From Anaerolineaceae bacterium UBA5838 (GTDB lineage Bacteria > Chloroflexota > Anaerolineae > Anaerolineales > Anaerolineaceae), in NCBI GenBank assembly GCA_002432795.1, contig DJGU01000020.1:1-15956 (forward strand): DNA of 15,956 nt, given 5' to 3'. Under the pieces are notes generated by a model that saw only the letters and a list, made by a program, of their open reading frames with translations, had not been told where the DNA came from and ran no database searches. The position numbers and the translations under genes were made by a program. Below are positions 1-7,178 of the stretch, piece by piece. Within the stretch, counting starts at the first letter, position 1, and the number at the start of each line of letters is the position of its first letter.

Positions 1-33
1 CAGATTCTTCGCAAATAAGGCGCAGAATGACAG
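1..33. repeat. Short inverted repeat, REP-like, downstream of ecfT
   Basis: Positions 4-12 and 20-28 form a 9-bp inverted repeat with one mismatch and a 7-nt loop. The flanks read like a dispersed intergenic element that I remember from many bacterial genomes (minus strand roughly TGTCATTCTG...GAAGAATCTG). It lies between the window edge and the 3' end of ecfT. The palindrome is seen directly; membership of a repeat family is recollection and only one copy is visible. It has no T tract, so it is not a clear terminator. Confidence 0.4.
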
Positions 34-66
34 CGATTGGCAGTTCAAAGAGCCCATGCCTAAAAT

Positions 67-939
67 TCAATTAAACAATCCATACCACCACTGCGGCACT
101 TCAAACAGCCGCATGCCTTGCCCATAAGCAAGGTACAGCACCACCAAAAGCAGCACCACCGCGAACCCGATTACCGCGTAGTCCCACCAGTGGAACTTGA
201 GCTCATAAAGCCATGTGCGCTTCTGTTGACCAAACCCCCTCAGATCCATCGCATTGGCAATATCCTCACTGGACACAATCGCGTTCATCGTCACGGGGAT
301 GATCAATGGCGCGATGCGTCTGATCTTGTTGAAAACGCCGCCTTTAGCAGAGTCCAACTCAAATCCGCGTGCCCGCTGAGCGTCCAGCGTCACCTGAAAA
401 TTGCGCGCCAGGGTCGGAATGAAGCGAAACGAGAGTTCCATCGTGTAGGCAAGCCTGTCTGGCAACCCAAGTTTGCGAAATGTCACCCCATAGGCACGTG
501 AATCCATAGTGTAAGGGATCATAATGAAAACCAGGGAGATCGACAAAATGCGCATCAACTGCGCCACTGCAAACCATAGGCGCTCAACGGTCAGCCCAAA
601 AGTCATGTGCCGTCCAAAGAGGTTAAAGCCCTCAGGCAAAACAAGCTGCCCCCCCTCCGGCACGACCCCGCCAGCTCCACCACCCGTGATAATCGTGTTC
701 ACCACAATCATCGTGAAAAGCAAAATGGAGATCATCAGCCATCCGCGTTTGGTATCCTGCCAGGAAAGTTTTGCCGAGGCATACCAGAGTACAGAAATCA
801 AAAAAATGATCGCCAGCAATAATGGATTCCAGGTGCTGGTGGCAGCCAGCAGCACCGCGAACGAGAAGATGAACCGAGCCCGCGGATCAATGCGGTCGAT
901 CAGACTGTTTCGGTAGCGATAATTCCAGGCGACAAGCAT
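67..939 (-). CDS. ecfT: ECF transporter transmembrane protein EcfT
   Basis: This 290-residue membrane protein is the coupling (T) subunit of an energy-coupling factor importer. It transmits ATPase motion to the substrate-binding S component. The two Ala-Arg-Gly signatures of the family are present in the C-terminal half: AQRARGF at about residues 187-193 and AMDLRGFG at about 230-237, which are the coupling helices that dock on the ATPases. Hydrophobic segments lie near residues 22-55, 65-85, 120-143 and 253-272. A Gly-rich loop (about 85-95) sits between the early helices. It is the last gene of the unit hydrolase-ecfA-ecfS-ecfT. No Shine-Dalgarno precedes the ATG; instead a strong hairpin ends 5 nt before it. 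The length is within the usual range for EcfT (about 250-300). Identity is secure; the substrate is not shown by this subunit. Confidence 0.92.
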   Translation of the reverse strand: MLVAWNYRYRNSLIDRIDPRARFIFSFAVLLAATSTWNPLLLAIIFLISVLWYASAKLSWQDTKRGWLMISILLFTMIVVNTIITGGGAGGVVPEGGQLVLPEGFNLFGRHMTFGLTVERLWFAVAQLMRILSISLVFIMIPYTMDSRAYGVTFRKLGLPDRLAYTMELSFRFIPTLARNFQVTLDAQRARGFELDSAKGGVFNKIRRIAPLIIPVTMNAIVSSEDIANAMDLRGFGQQKRTWLYELKFHWWDYAVIGFAVVLLLVVLYLAYGQGMRLFEVPQWWYGLFN

Positions 940-944
940 AGTCG

Positions 945-986
945 TTTATGGTCCAGGCGGCCTGACAGACCGCCTGGACTCATAAA
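945..986 (-). promoter_or_regulatory. Strong hairpin between ecfS and ecfT
   Basis: A perfect 10-bp stem (951-960 with 970-979, GTCCAGGCGG against its complement) with a 9-nt loop is extended by another 6 bp (945-950 with 981-986) across a single bulged base at 980. It fills the 53-nt gap between the ecfS stop and the ecfT ATG and ends 5 nt before that ATG. No T tract follows on either strand, so it is not a standard terminator. A role in mRNA stability or in limiting ecfT translation is inferred. Confidence 0.7.
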
Positions 987-992
987 AACTGA

Positions 993-1565
993 TTACCGAC
1001 CGCTTTGTGTGACAATCGCGGAGTACGCTACCATCAACAATGGTAACAACACCAAGCCCCAAAGGACATTGGTAATGAAGGCCGGCAGGAAGTTTGCAAA
1101 GATGACAGTGTTCATGTCCGCGCCTGACACCCACATCTCCGAGATGGCAGCCACACCCATTCCCAACAGCACACCCAACACCACCGAGATTTCAGCCAGC
1201 AGGACCGAGCGCCCACCTTTGAAATCGGTGATTAACACAGAGAACAAGCCTGGGATCAAGCCCATGATGCCGTTCCCGAGATCCCACCAGATCCAGAAAC
1301 CATAACCGCTAAGCAAATCGGCAAGGATATTGCCCACAAAACCAGTGATAAGTCCCACAATCGGACCAAAAGCGATGCCGAAGAACATCGGAATGACCAC
1401 TGCCGGGCGAATGCCCACATTGCCTGCGCCGGGAATCTGCCAGACATTGAATGCCCAGGTGACCACCGCGTAAAGTGCGGCACCTATGGCAGCATACACA
1501 ACTTCCTTCGTGCCAAATCGCCACAAAGGTTTCTTTTCCTGCTGGATTACTTCATTTGAATACAT
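993..1565 (-). CDS. ECF transporter S component, substrate unknown
   Basis: This 190-residue, very hydrophobic protein is the substrate-binding (S) subunit of the ECF importer encoded around it. A short polar N-terminus (1-18) is followed by about six predicted helices. The first has closely spaced alanines (AAIGAALYAV, residues 25-34), the small-residue face by which S components contact EcfT. The stretch from about residue 52 (IRPAVVIPMFFGIAFGP) through the glycine-rich FVGNILADLL to the aromatic WIWWDLGNG (91-99) resembles the UPF0397 / ECF-riboflavin-S type family (PF07155). That assignment is by eye and does not fix the ligand. The start is convincing: AAGGAGG lies 6 nt before the ATG. 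It sits 33 nt after ecfA and 53 nt before ecfT. Being in an operon with a SAM hydrolase, it may carry a methionine-, adenosine- or vitamin-like compound; this is inference. Confidence 0.82.
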   Translation of the reverse strand: MYSNEVIQQEKKPLWRFGTKEVVYAAIGAALYAVVTWAFNVWQIPGAGNVGIRPAVVIPMFFGIAFGPIVGLITGFVGNILADLLSGYGFWIWWDLGNGIMGLIPGLFSVLITDFKGGRSVLLAEISVVLGVLLGMGVAAISEMWVSGADMNTVIFANFLPAFITNVLWGLVLLPLLMVAYSAIVTQSGR

Positions 1566-1598
1566 AACTTCCTCCTTGGATTAATGATTGATAAATAT

Positions 1599-3224
1599 TT
1601 AACCTGCCAGCTGGCTCAAAGTTTCAACTCGCAGGAATTGACCTGTTTGTGCATACATTTGCCTGTTTAATTTGAGCAGCGAAGTTGGGAGCAAACGCCA
1701 TTGCATTAGCTGCTCATCATCCGCAAAGACCTCGTGCGGACTGCCGTCTGCCACTACTTGCCCACCATACAGTACAACCACCCGGTTGGCATAAGTTAGT
1801 GCCAAATCCAAATCGTGCGTGATGAACAAAATCGCGTCAAATCCGGGAGTCTGCAAAATGGTATCCATGAAGGACTGATAATTCCAATAATCCTGGCCTG
1901 CTGTGGGTTCGTCCATCATCAAAATACGCGACCGCATTGAAAGTACCGAAGCAATCGAGACGCGCTTTTGCTGCCCAAATGAAAGCGCCAGAGGGGGTGT
2001 GGGCAGTTCTTCCTCAAGATGTACGGTCTCAATTGCCCAGTCCACATTCTCCGCTACCTTCTCTTTGCTCATTCCCAGGTTTTCTGGTCCAAAAGCCAGT
2101 TCTTCGCGTACTGTCGGGGCGAACAACATCTGGCTCGGACTTTGAAAGACGTATCCAATCGTCCTGGCGGCATTTGCGACGGTGGTTTTCTTTGTTTCCA
2201 CACCCTCAAGCAGCACGTGTCCGCTGGTGGGCTTGAGCAGCCCCAATGCCTGTTTAACTGTGGTGGTCTTGCCCGAGCCGTTATGTCCCAGGATCGCGAT
2301 CACCTCTCCTGCCCGCACATCCAGGTTGATTCCATGCAGAACTTCAGGGCTATCGGCTTTGTAACGAAAACTGACGTCCCGGAAAGAGACCAGCGGTTCG
2401 CTGGATATATCCAGAGCTGGCACAGCCAGGTGGCATTGCTTGGATGGCGAACCTTTTGCCCGCCGCATAACTGTTTGAGCTGGCAACTTAATGCGGGTGT
2501 AATCGGCATTTTCCAACAACCCATCCACATCCCCTTCATAGGTGATGCGCCCATTATCCATGTAGATGACCTTTTCAGGATTGATCTGCAGCACGTCCTC
2601 AACCCGATGCTCCACCAAAAGAATGGATAAGCCTTCGTCTGCTAATTCTCTGAAAGCCAGCAAAGCCTCCCTTGCCGATGCCGGGTCCAACGACGCCAGG
2701 GGTTCATCCAGAAGCAGAATACTTGGTTCCATCGCCAGCACACCCGCCAGGGCAACTTTTTGCTTTTCGCCGCCTGATGTGTAATGGGTTTCCTTGTCCC
2801 TCAGATGCAAAATATGCAGCCGTTCCAGAGCCTTCTCTGCTCTCGGGATCATCTCTTCGCGGGGCATTCCCTGCGACTCGAGCCCAAAGCAGACCTCGTT
2901 GATCACATAGGTGCCTAAAATTTGACGTTCAGGGTCCTGAAGCAGGGTTCCGACATGCTTCGAGATATCCGAAAGCCCCATCTCCTTGACCGACTTCCCG
3001 TATAGCTCGATCTCCCCCTGCATATAACCATGATAGGTATGCGGGATGAGTCCGTTCACGCAGCGCATTAAGGTCGTCTTGCCGCAGCCTGAAGACCCAG
3101 CCAGTAAAACCACCTTTCCGGGTTCTAATTGTAGGTTGACGTCCTCAATCGCTGGTGTTCGCCGTGAGTTGTAACGAAAACCAAGGTCTCGAATAACCAG
3201 GGGCGGAGCTTGCGGCTCAGGCAT
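1599..3224 (-). CDS. Fused double ATPase of an ECF transporter (EcfA1-EcfA2 type)
   Basis: This 541-residue cytoplasmic protein contains two complete ABC ATPase domains and so supplies both ATPases of the ECF importer, as in YkoD-like proteins. Domain 1 (about 8-240): Walker A GSSGCGKTT at 43-51, Q-loop near 96, signature TSGGEKQK at 149-156, Walker B LLLDEP at 170-175, switch His206. Domain 2 (about 277-505): Walker A GHNGSGKTT at 313-321, signature LSFGQQKR at 414-421, Walker B ILMMDEP at 434-440, switch His470. The second signature has SFGQ instead of SGGQ, common in ECF ATPases, and the catalytic residues are intact. A polar linker of about 35 residues joins the domains. The ATG lies inside the end of the SAM hydrolase gene (shared ATGCCTGA), which implies translational coupling. 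ecfS follows after 33 nt. Confidence 0.93.
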   Translation of the reverse strand: MPEPQAPPLVIRDLGFRYNSRRTPAIEDVNLQLEPGKVVLLAGSSGCGKTTLMRCVNGLIPHTYHGYMQGEIELYGKSVKEMGLSDISKHVGTLLQDPERQILGTYVINEVCFGLESQGMPREEMIPRAEKALERLHILHLRDKETHYTSGGEKQKVALAGVLAMEPSILLLDEPLASLDPASAREALLAFRELADEGLSILLVEHRVEDVLQINPEKVIYMDNGRITYEGDVDGLLENADYTRIKLPAQTVMRRAKGSPSKQCHLAVPALDISSEPLVSFRDVSFRYKADSPEVLHGINLDVRAGEVIAILGHNGSGKTTTVKQALGLLKPTSGHVLLEGVETKKTTVANAARTIGYVFQSPSQMLFAPTVREELAFGPENLGMSKEKVAENVDWAIETVHLEEELPTPPLALSFGQQKRVSIASVLSMRSRILMMDEPTAGQDYWNYQSFMDTILQTPGFDAILFITHDLDLALTYANRVVVLYGGQVVADGSPHEVFADDEQLMQWRLLPTSLLKLNRQMYAQTGQFLRVETLSQLAG

Positions 3225-4008
3225 TGAAGCGGATCCCTACTTTATCATCCAGCTTGATGCCGTGAGTCTTAGCGGCACTGCCGTTCACTACAGCAACCTC
3301 GATGAAACCCTCGCTGTCCGTTACGGCCACAAGATCGCCGATTTTTGCATGCCCGTAGGAGGGTAATACTCCCCGAATAACCTGCCCGCCAATAGTTAAC
3401 GTGGCATTTTCAAGGTCACTCAACTCTGAGACGCGCACGTTGGTCGAACAGTTGCCAAACACGTCAATGACAACAATGCTGCCCTCAATCCCCTCCTCAG
3501 TCTTTACCGGTTTGGGCAAGGGCAACCGTACCGAATCATCGATCACCGTTCCAAGCATCTCCAGCGGGACACCGGCAGCCAGATGCGCGCCAACCGGCGC
3601 AAAAATGTCGCGTCCATGAAAGGTCGTAAAAACGCGCGACAGCCAATATTCGGGCTTGTCCAGGTGAACGATGCGAACCTCCACACCAGACGCTTCAGCA
3701 TCCTCAAGCATAGGAGTGATTAAACCATTATCCGGCAGCACGTAATACTGGTCGCCCAATTTCGCGGCGATGGCCCGCCTTTTTGTGCCCACACCCGGAT
3801 CAATGACCGCCACATGGACCGAACCCGCAGGGAAATACGCCGACGCGCGCCAAAGCGCAATCGATCCTGTTCGAATATCTTGGGCGGGAATTTCATGGCT
3901 GATGTCGGCAATCTTGACATCCGGAGCAATCCCCCAGATCACCCCTTTCATCGTGCCGACAAAGCCGTTTAAATTTCCAAAATCAGTTGTAAGGGAGAGG
4001 GTTGTCAT
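3217..4008 (-). CDS. SAM hydrolase (adenosine-forming), DUF62 / chlorinase-fluorinase superfamily
   Basis: This 263-residue protein is predicted to hydrolyse S-adenosylmethionine to adenosine and methionine. The family's Asp-Arg-His set is visible: Asp70 and Arg77 in VIDPGVGTKRRAI, and His131 in FHGRDIFAPVGA. Also conserved are the N-terminal LTTDFG (Asp9), LPDNGL (91-96) and the C-terminal-domain DVFGNCSTN (182-190), which contact the nucleoside and methionine parts in known structures. The Asp-Arg-His set and normal length favour the hydroxide enzyme over a halogenase. It is the first gene of the ECF unit and its stop overlaps the ATPase start by 8 bp, so the two are probably made together. 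No clear Shine-Dalgarno precedes the ATG. It lies 83 nt after the amylosucrase stop, so read-through from the sugar genes is possible. Function is firm at family level; the physiological reason for pairing with a transporter is unknown. Confidence 0.9.
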   Translation of the reverse strand: MTTLSLTTDFGNLNGFVGTMKGVIWGIAPDVKIADISHEIPAQDIRTGSIALWRASAYFPAGSVHVAVIDPGVGTKRRAIAAKLGDQYYVLPDNGLITPMLEDAEASGVEVRIVHLDKPEYWLSRVFTTFHGRDIFAPVGAHLAAGVPLEMLGTVIDDSVRLPLPKPVKTEEGIEGSIVVIDVFGNCSTNVRVSELSDLENATLTIGGQVIRGVLPSYGHAKIGDLVAVTDSEGFIEVAVVNGSAAKTHGIKLDDKVGIRFNA

Positions 4009-4032
4009 AGCATTAGGTTAACATTGAGTCGG

Positions 4033-4062
4033 GGTATAGTCAAGAGATAAAGGACAAGTAAA
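4033..4062 (-). promoter_or_regulatory. Possible promoter for the SAM hydrolase-ECF unit
   Basis: In the 83-nt gap between the amylosucrase stop and the hydrolase start, TTTACT (4057-4062) and TATACC (4033-4038) are separated by 18 nt, each matching consensus at 4 of 6 bases. An alternative -35, TTGACT (4038-4043), overlaps this and would place transcription almost at the ATG. Both are weak, and neither a terminator nor a riboswitch is apparent in the gap. Confidence 0.25.
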
Positions 4063-4091
4063 CCGTCGTCTTCTTCATAAAAATAAACAGC

Positions 4092-6038
4092 TTACCCAAA
4101 CACGACACACTCGTAGGGCGGGAGCCAGAGGGTGCCGCCCTCCGTAAATTCCGGCTTGCCAAACAAAATGCTTCTATGATCCAACATGTTTTGCCTGACC
4201 ACCCACTCGGGGATAGCGTGTTCCCGTTCACTGAAGTTCGCCAGGATCAGTAGTTTTTCGCCCTGATTAACCCGGACAAAACCCAGAACAGATCCACTTC
4301 GGGTATCGATCACTTCCAGTTTTCCTCCAGCCAACCCAGGTAAGGCTTTGCGCAGCGCGATCAGTTCGCGCATTCCCTGAAAGACACGCCCAGGAATGGT
4401 GTTAGCATCCATCCGCTGCGAGTAGCGTTCAGGGTCCGCCGCAGGGCGGTGCACCCAACGGCTGTCGTTCTTGTGTTTTGGGTCCTCAAGGTAGGAGTAA
4501 TCATTCAAGGTGGCGATTTCGTCCCCAAGGTAAATCAGGGAGATCCCGCCAGCTGTCATCACCACGAAGTGCAGCAGGAGAATGCGCTTGATGGCCAACG
4601 CAACTTCTTCTGGTCCTTCTTCAATCAAGGCTTTTTCAAGCCCAGCCAATGAGGCGCAAGTGCCTGAGATGCGGCAGTCGCCTGTCTTGGGATTTTCCTG
4701 GAAGGGAAGTCCGCGCGCAAAACTGCCCGTGAACCGACCCCGGTAGAACTCGTTCAAAAAGCGGCGGTGGTCGTAGGCATTGATACCCAACCTGGCGGCA
4801 TCGTCATCTGAAAAAGTCCAGCCGATGTCATCGTGACAGCGCACGTAATTGACCCAAGCGGTTCCTTCAGGGAGTTCAAATCGTTCTTCCAGTGCCTGCG
4901 AAAGCAAATTGACCTCGCGCGTTGCCAGGCTGTTCCAAAGCAGCGCCATCAACAGGGGGTTATAGGAAAGTTGGCATTCCAAAGGGGATATGTACTTGAT
5001 CACTTCATCCGGATGCACAATGGCTTCAGATTTGAACAGGATGGAAGGGGCAACCACCTGCGTGATGGCATTGAACCCCTGCAAAATGGTGTGCGCCTCC
5101 GGGAGGTTCTCGCAGGAAGTGCCTAATTCTTTCCAGATAAACGCCACCGCATCCAGCCGAAAGATCTCGACTCCCTGGTTAGCCAGGAAAAGCATCTCTT
5201 CGCTGACACGGTTAAAAACCACCGGGTTGCTATAATCTAGGTCCCATTGATAGGAATGAAAAGTGGTCCAGACCAAGGAGTTGATGTCTTCAAACCAGGT
5301 AAAAGCTCCCGGGTGTTCGTCCGGGAAGATTTCTCTCAGATTTTTTTCGTAAAGGTCGGGCACAGTGCGGTCTGGGAAAATGCCGTACATGTCGCGGTAA
5401 TCCGGGTCGCCAGCTTTGGCTTTGAGTGCCCATTCATGTTCATCGGAGGTGTGGTTGATCACCAGGTCCAACACCAGACTGATACCTGCGGCGCGCAGTT
5501 CTCGCGAAAGCAGTGCCAATTCAGCCATGCTACCCAGTGGGGGATGAACTTCCCGGAAAGAGCTGACCGCATAACCGCCATCGTTTTCGGGTTCAGGCAT
5601 TTTAAAGAGGGGCATGAGGTGCAAATATGTCAGTCCAAGCTCTTTGAAATACGGAATTTTGGAGCGGATCCCTTCCAGGTTGCCCGCGAAAAGATCCACA
5701 TAACACACGCCGCCCAACACCTGGTTGGATTGGAACCAAAGTGGGTTCTGCTCTCGCTGCCGGTCAAGCTCGCGCAAATCTGCAGGCCGTTCAAAAGATG
5801 CCTGTGCCATACTTTTCAACAGGTTTTCAAAGTGATAGAGCATGTCATAGCGTTTGCCGTAAAGGCGATGATAAAGTTGGAACAGGTGGTCAAAATGGGT
5901 TTCGAGATGCTGTTTAAAAGCCTGCCAGGCTTGTGGGTCTCCTTGAATAGAAACGGTCAGCTCTTGTTCCAAGTTGGGTAAGAGACGTGCCAGCACGCGG
6001 CTGGCTTCGCGATGGAGGTCTAAAATTCCAGCTTTCAT
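4092..6038 (-). CDS. ams: Amylosucrase (GH13_4) or closely related sucrose hydrolase
   Basis: This 648-residue cytoplasmic enzyme has the full amylosucrase architecture: a helical N-terminal domain (about 1-100), a (beta/alpha)8 catalytic domain and a C-terminal beta domain (about 565-648). It would transfer glucose from sucrose onto alpha-glucan, releasing fructose (EC 2.4.1.4). Catalytic residues are visible: nucleophile Asp296 in FRLDAVAFIW, acid/base Glu338 in FKSEAIVHPDEV, and Asp403 in RCHDDIGWTF. The sucrose pocket is kept: Asp153 in NDGGYAVSSF, His196 in VINHTSDEH, Arg527 in DSRWVHRP. Long stretches match what I recall of the Neisseria enzyme (636 residues). Sequence alone does not separate polymerising amylosucrase from sucrose hydrolase. 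Its ATG overlaps the fructokinase stop (ATGA) with GGAGG 7 nt upstream, coupling it to the enzyme that consumes its fructose. Confidence 0.92.
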   Translation of the reverse strand: MKAGILDLHREASRVLARLLPNLEQELTVSIQGDPQAWQAFKQHLETHFDHLFQLYHRLYGKRYDMLYHFENLLKSMAQASFERPADLRELDRQREQNPLWFQSNQVLGGVCYVDLFAGNLEGIRSKIPYFKELGLTYLHLMPLFKMPEPENDGGYAVSSFREVHPPLGSMAELALLSRELRAAGISLVLDLVINHTSDEHEWALKAKAGDPDYRDMYGIFPDRTVPDLYEKNLREIFPDEHPGAFTWFEDINSLVWTTFHSYQWDLDYSNPVVFNRVSEEMLFLANQGVEIFRLDAVAFIWKELGTSCENLPEAHTILQGFNAITQVVAPSILFKSEAIVHPDEVIKYISPLECQLSYNPLLMALLWNSLATREVNLLSQALEERFELPEGTAWVNYVRCHDDIGWTFSDDDAARLGINAYDHRRFLNEFYRGRFTGSFARGLPFQENPKTGDCRISGTCASLAGLEKALIEEGPEEVALAIKRILLLHFVVMTAGGISLIYLGDEIATLNDYSYLEDPKHKNDSRWVHRPAADPERYSQRMDANTIPGRVFQGMRELIALRKALPGLAGGKLEVIDTRSGSVLGFVRVNQGEKLLILANFSEREHAIPEWVVRQNMLDHRSILFGKPEFTEGGTLWLPPYECVVFG

Positions 6039-6940
6039 TGAGCCGCCTCCAATGCCTGATGCGCCAGGGCAAACGCGCCGTACAGACCCGCTTTGCCTTC
6101 CAAGCCAGTCAGGACGATATAGGATTCAAGATTCTGCGCGATCAAGGGTGTCTGCATGTAACCATTGAGTAAAAGTGCAAATTTATCCCGGATCATCGGC
6201 AGCAGTTGCTCCTGCGCCATAACGCCGCCCCCCAGGATGATCCTTTCCGCGGCAAGGGCACAGGTCACAGAGACCAGTGCCAGGGCGATGTAATGAGCTT
6301 CCAATGCCCAGGCAGGGTGTTCCGGGGGCAGTTGGTCGCCTTTTAAACCCCAGCGTTTTTCAATCGCCGGACCGGAAGCCAGCCCTTCGAAACATGCGCC
6401 GTGGAAAGGACAAATCCCTGGGAAGGGATCCTGCTCAGGGTCTCGCGCCAACATGATATGCCCCATCTCGGGATGCAAGAAGCCGTGCACCAGATTGCCC
6501 TCAGCAATCACGCCTGCCCCAATCCCGGTGCCGATGGTGAAATAGACCAGATTTTTCAGTCCTTTGCCCGCTCCCCAGAGGGACTCAGCCAGAACAGCGC
6601 CGTTGACATCCGTATCAAAAGCAATGGGCAGGTCGAGTCTTTGCTTGAAAAAGCCCACCACATCCGCGCCAGCCCAGCCGGGTTTTGGGGTGGCAAGAAT
6701 ATGCCCATAGCCCTCTGAAGTGGGACGGGGGTCCAGCGGTCCAAAACAAGCAATGCCCAGCGATTGCAGGGTGCCTAGACTGCTTTGGTTTTGGAAAAAA
6801 TCGGCACATCCAGAGAGTGTTTGATCAGGACTGGTGGTGGGGATGCGCGTTTCAGCCAGGATGTGGTTGTTTTCGTCCGCGACCGCGCATACAAACTTAG
6901 TTCCCCCACCTTCAATTCCGGCAAATAGAGTTTGAGTCAT
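6035..6940 (-). CDS. ROK-family fructokinase
   Basis: This 301-residue sugar kinase is predicted to phosphorylate fructose with ATP (EC 2.7.1.4). The N-terminal phosphate loop is GIEGGGTK (8-15), the catalytic Asp111 lies in DTDVNGA, and the zinc site of the family is present as HPEMGH (156-161) plus CPFHGACFEG (Cys177, His180, Cys183). A second nucleotide motif, IILGGGV, is at 234-240. The pattern is very close to the Bacillus GmuE/YdhR type fructokinase, favouring fructose over glucose, although mannose use is possible. The chosen start is the ATG at 6940 because GGAGG lies 6 nt before it; the in-frame TTG codons upstream touch that ribosome site and cannot use it. It precedes amylosucrase with a 4-bp overlap, so the two form a sucrose-splitting pair. 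A 240-nt gap separates it from treS. Confidence 0.9.
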   Translation of the reverse strand: MTQTLFAGIEGGGTKFVCAVADENNHILAETRIPTTSPDQTLSGCADFFQNQSSLGTLQSLGIACFGPLDPRPTSEGYGHILATPKPGWAGADVVGFFKQRLDLPIAFDTDVNGAVLAESLWGAGKGLKNLVYFTIGTGIGAGVIAEGNLVHGFLHPEMGHIMLARDPEQDPFPGICPFHGACFEGLASGPAIEKRWGLKGDQLPPEHPAWALEAHYIALALVSVTCALAAERIILGGGVMAQEQLLPMIRDKFALLLNGYMQTPLIAQNLESYIVLTGLEGKAGLYGAFALAHQALEAAQ

Positions 6941-6964
6941 CAACAACCTCCAAAGTAGAAGGAT

Positions 6965-7077
6965 AGTTTAGCAGTTAATTGGTAGAAAAGGTTAAAGGAC
7001 ACGCAGAGTGTAACCTTTCCTGTGCATAGAGTGGTACATAAAGTGGACTTTTATCGGAAACATAGTCCTGTTGTAAA
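6965..7077 (-). promoter_or_regulatory. Possible promoter and leader hairpin before fructokinase
   Basis: The gap 6941-7178 contains no gene. On the minus strand TTTACA (7072-7077) and TAAAAG (7048-7053), 18 nt apart, make a plausible promoter. An alternative extended -10, TGCTAAACT (6965-6973), would give a leader of only about 18 nt. In between, AAAGGTTA (7011-7018) and its complement (6987-6994) form an 8-bp AT-rich stem with a 16-nt loop, followed by a short pyrimidine run. The hairpin could be a weak terminator for treS or part of the fructokinase leader. All of these are tentative. Confidence 0.25.
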
Positions 7078-7178
7078 AAAGGCCTGGAGAGGCAATTCGT
7101 TAGAGATGATTCCAAGTTCACAGGTGCAGACACTCGCTCAAAGTTTGTCCCATGCCGATCACTCCATGCAGAACGTCT

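Noticed and set aside
3217..4008. Fluorinase or chlorinase instead of SAM hydrolase
   Set aside because: The Asp70-Arg77-His131 set typical of the water-using enzymes is present and no halogen-metabolism genes are nearby.
3958..4091. SAM or vitamin riboswitch ahead of the SAM hydrolase-ECF unit
   Set aside because: The gap is only 83 nt and shows no recognisable aptamer core or terminator stem.
5247..5981. Long plus-strand ORF (244 codons) inside amylosucrase
   Set aside because: It is entirely antisense to a gene with intact catalytic motifs; the open frame follows from the codon pattern of the opposite strand.
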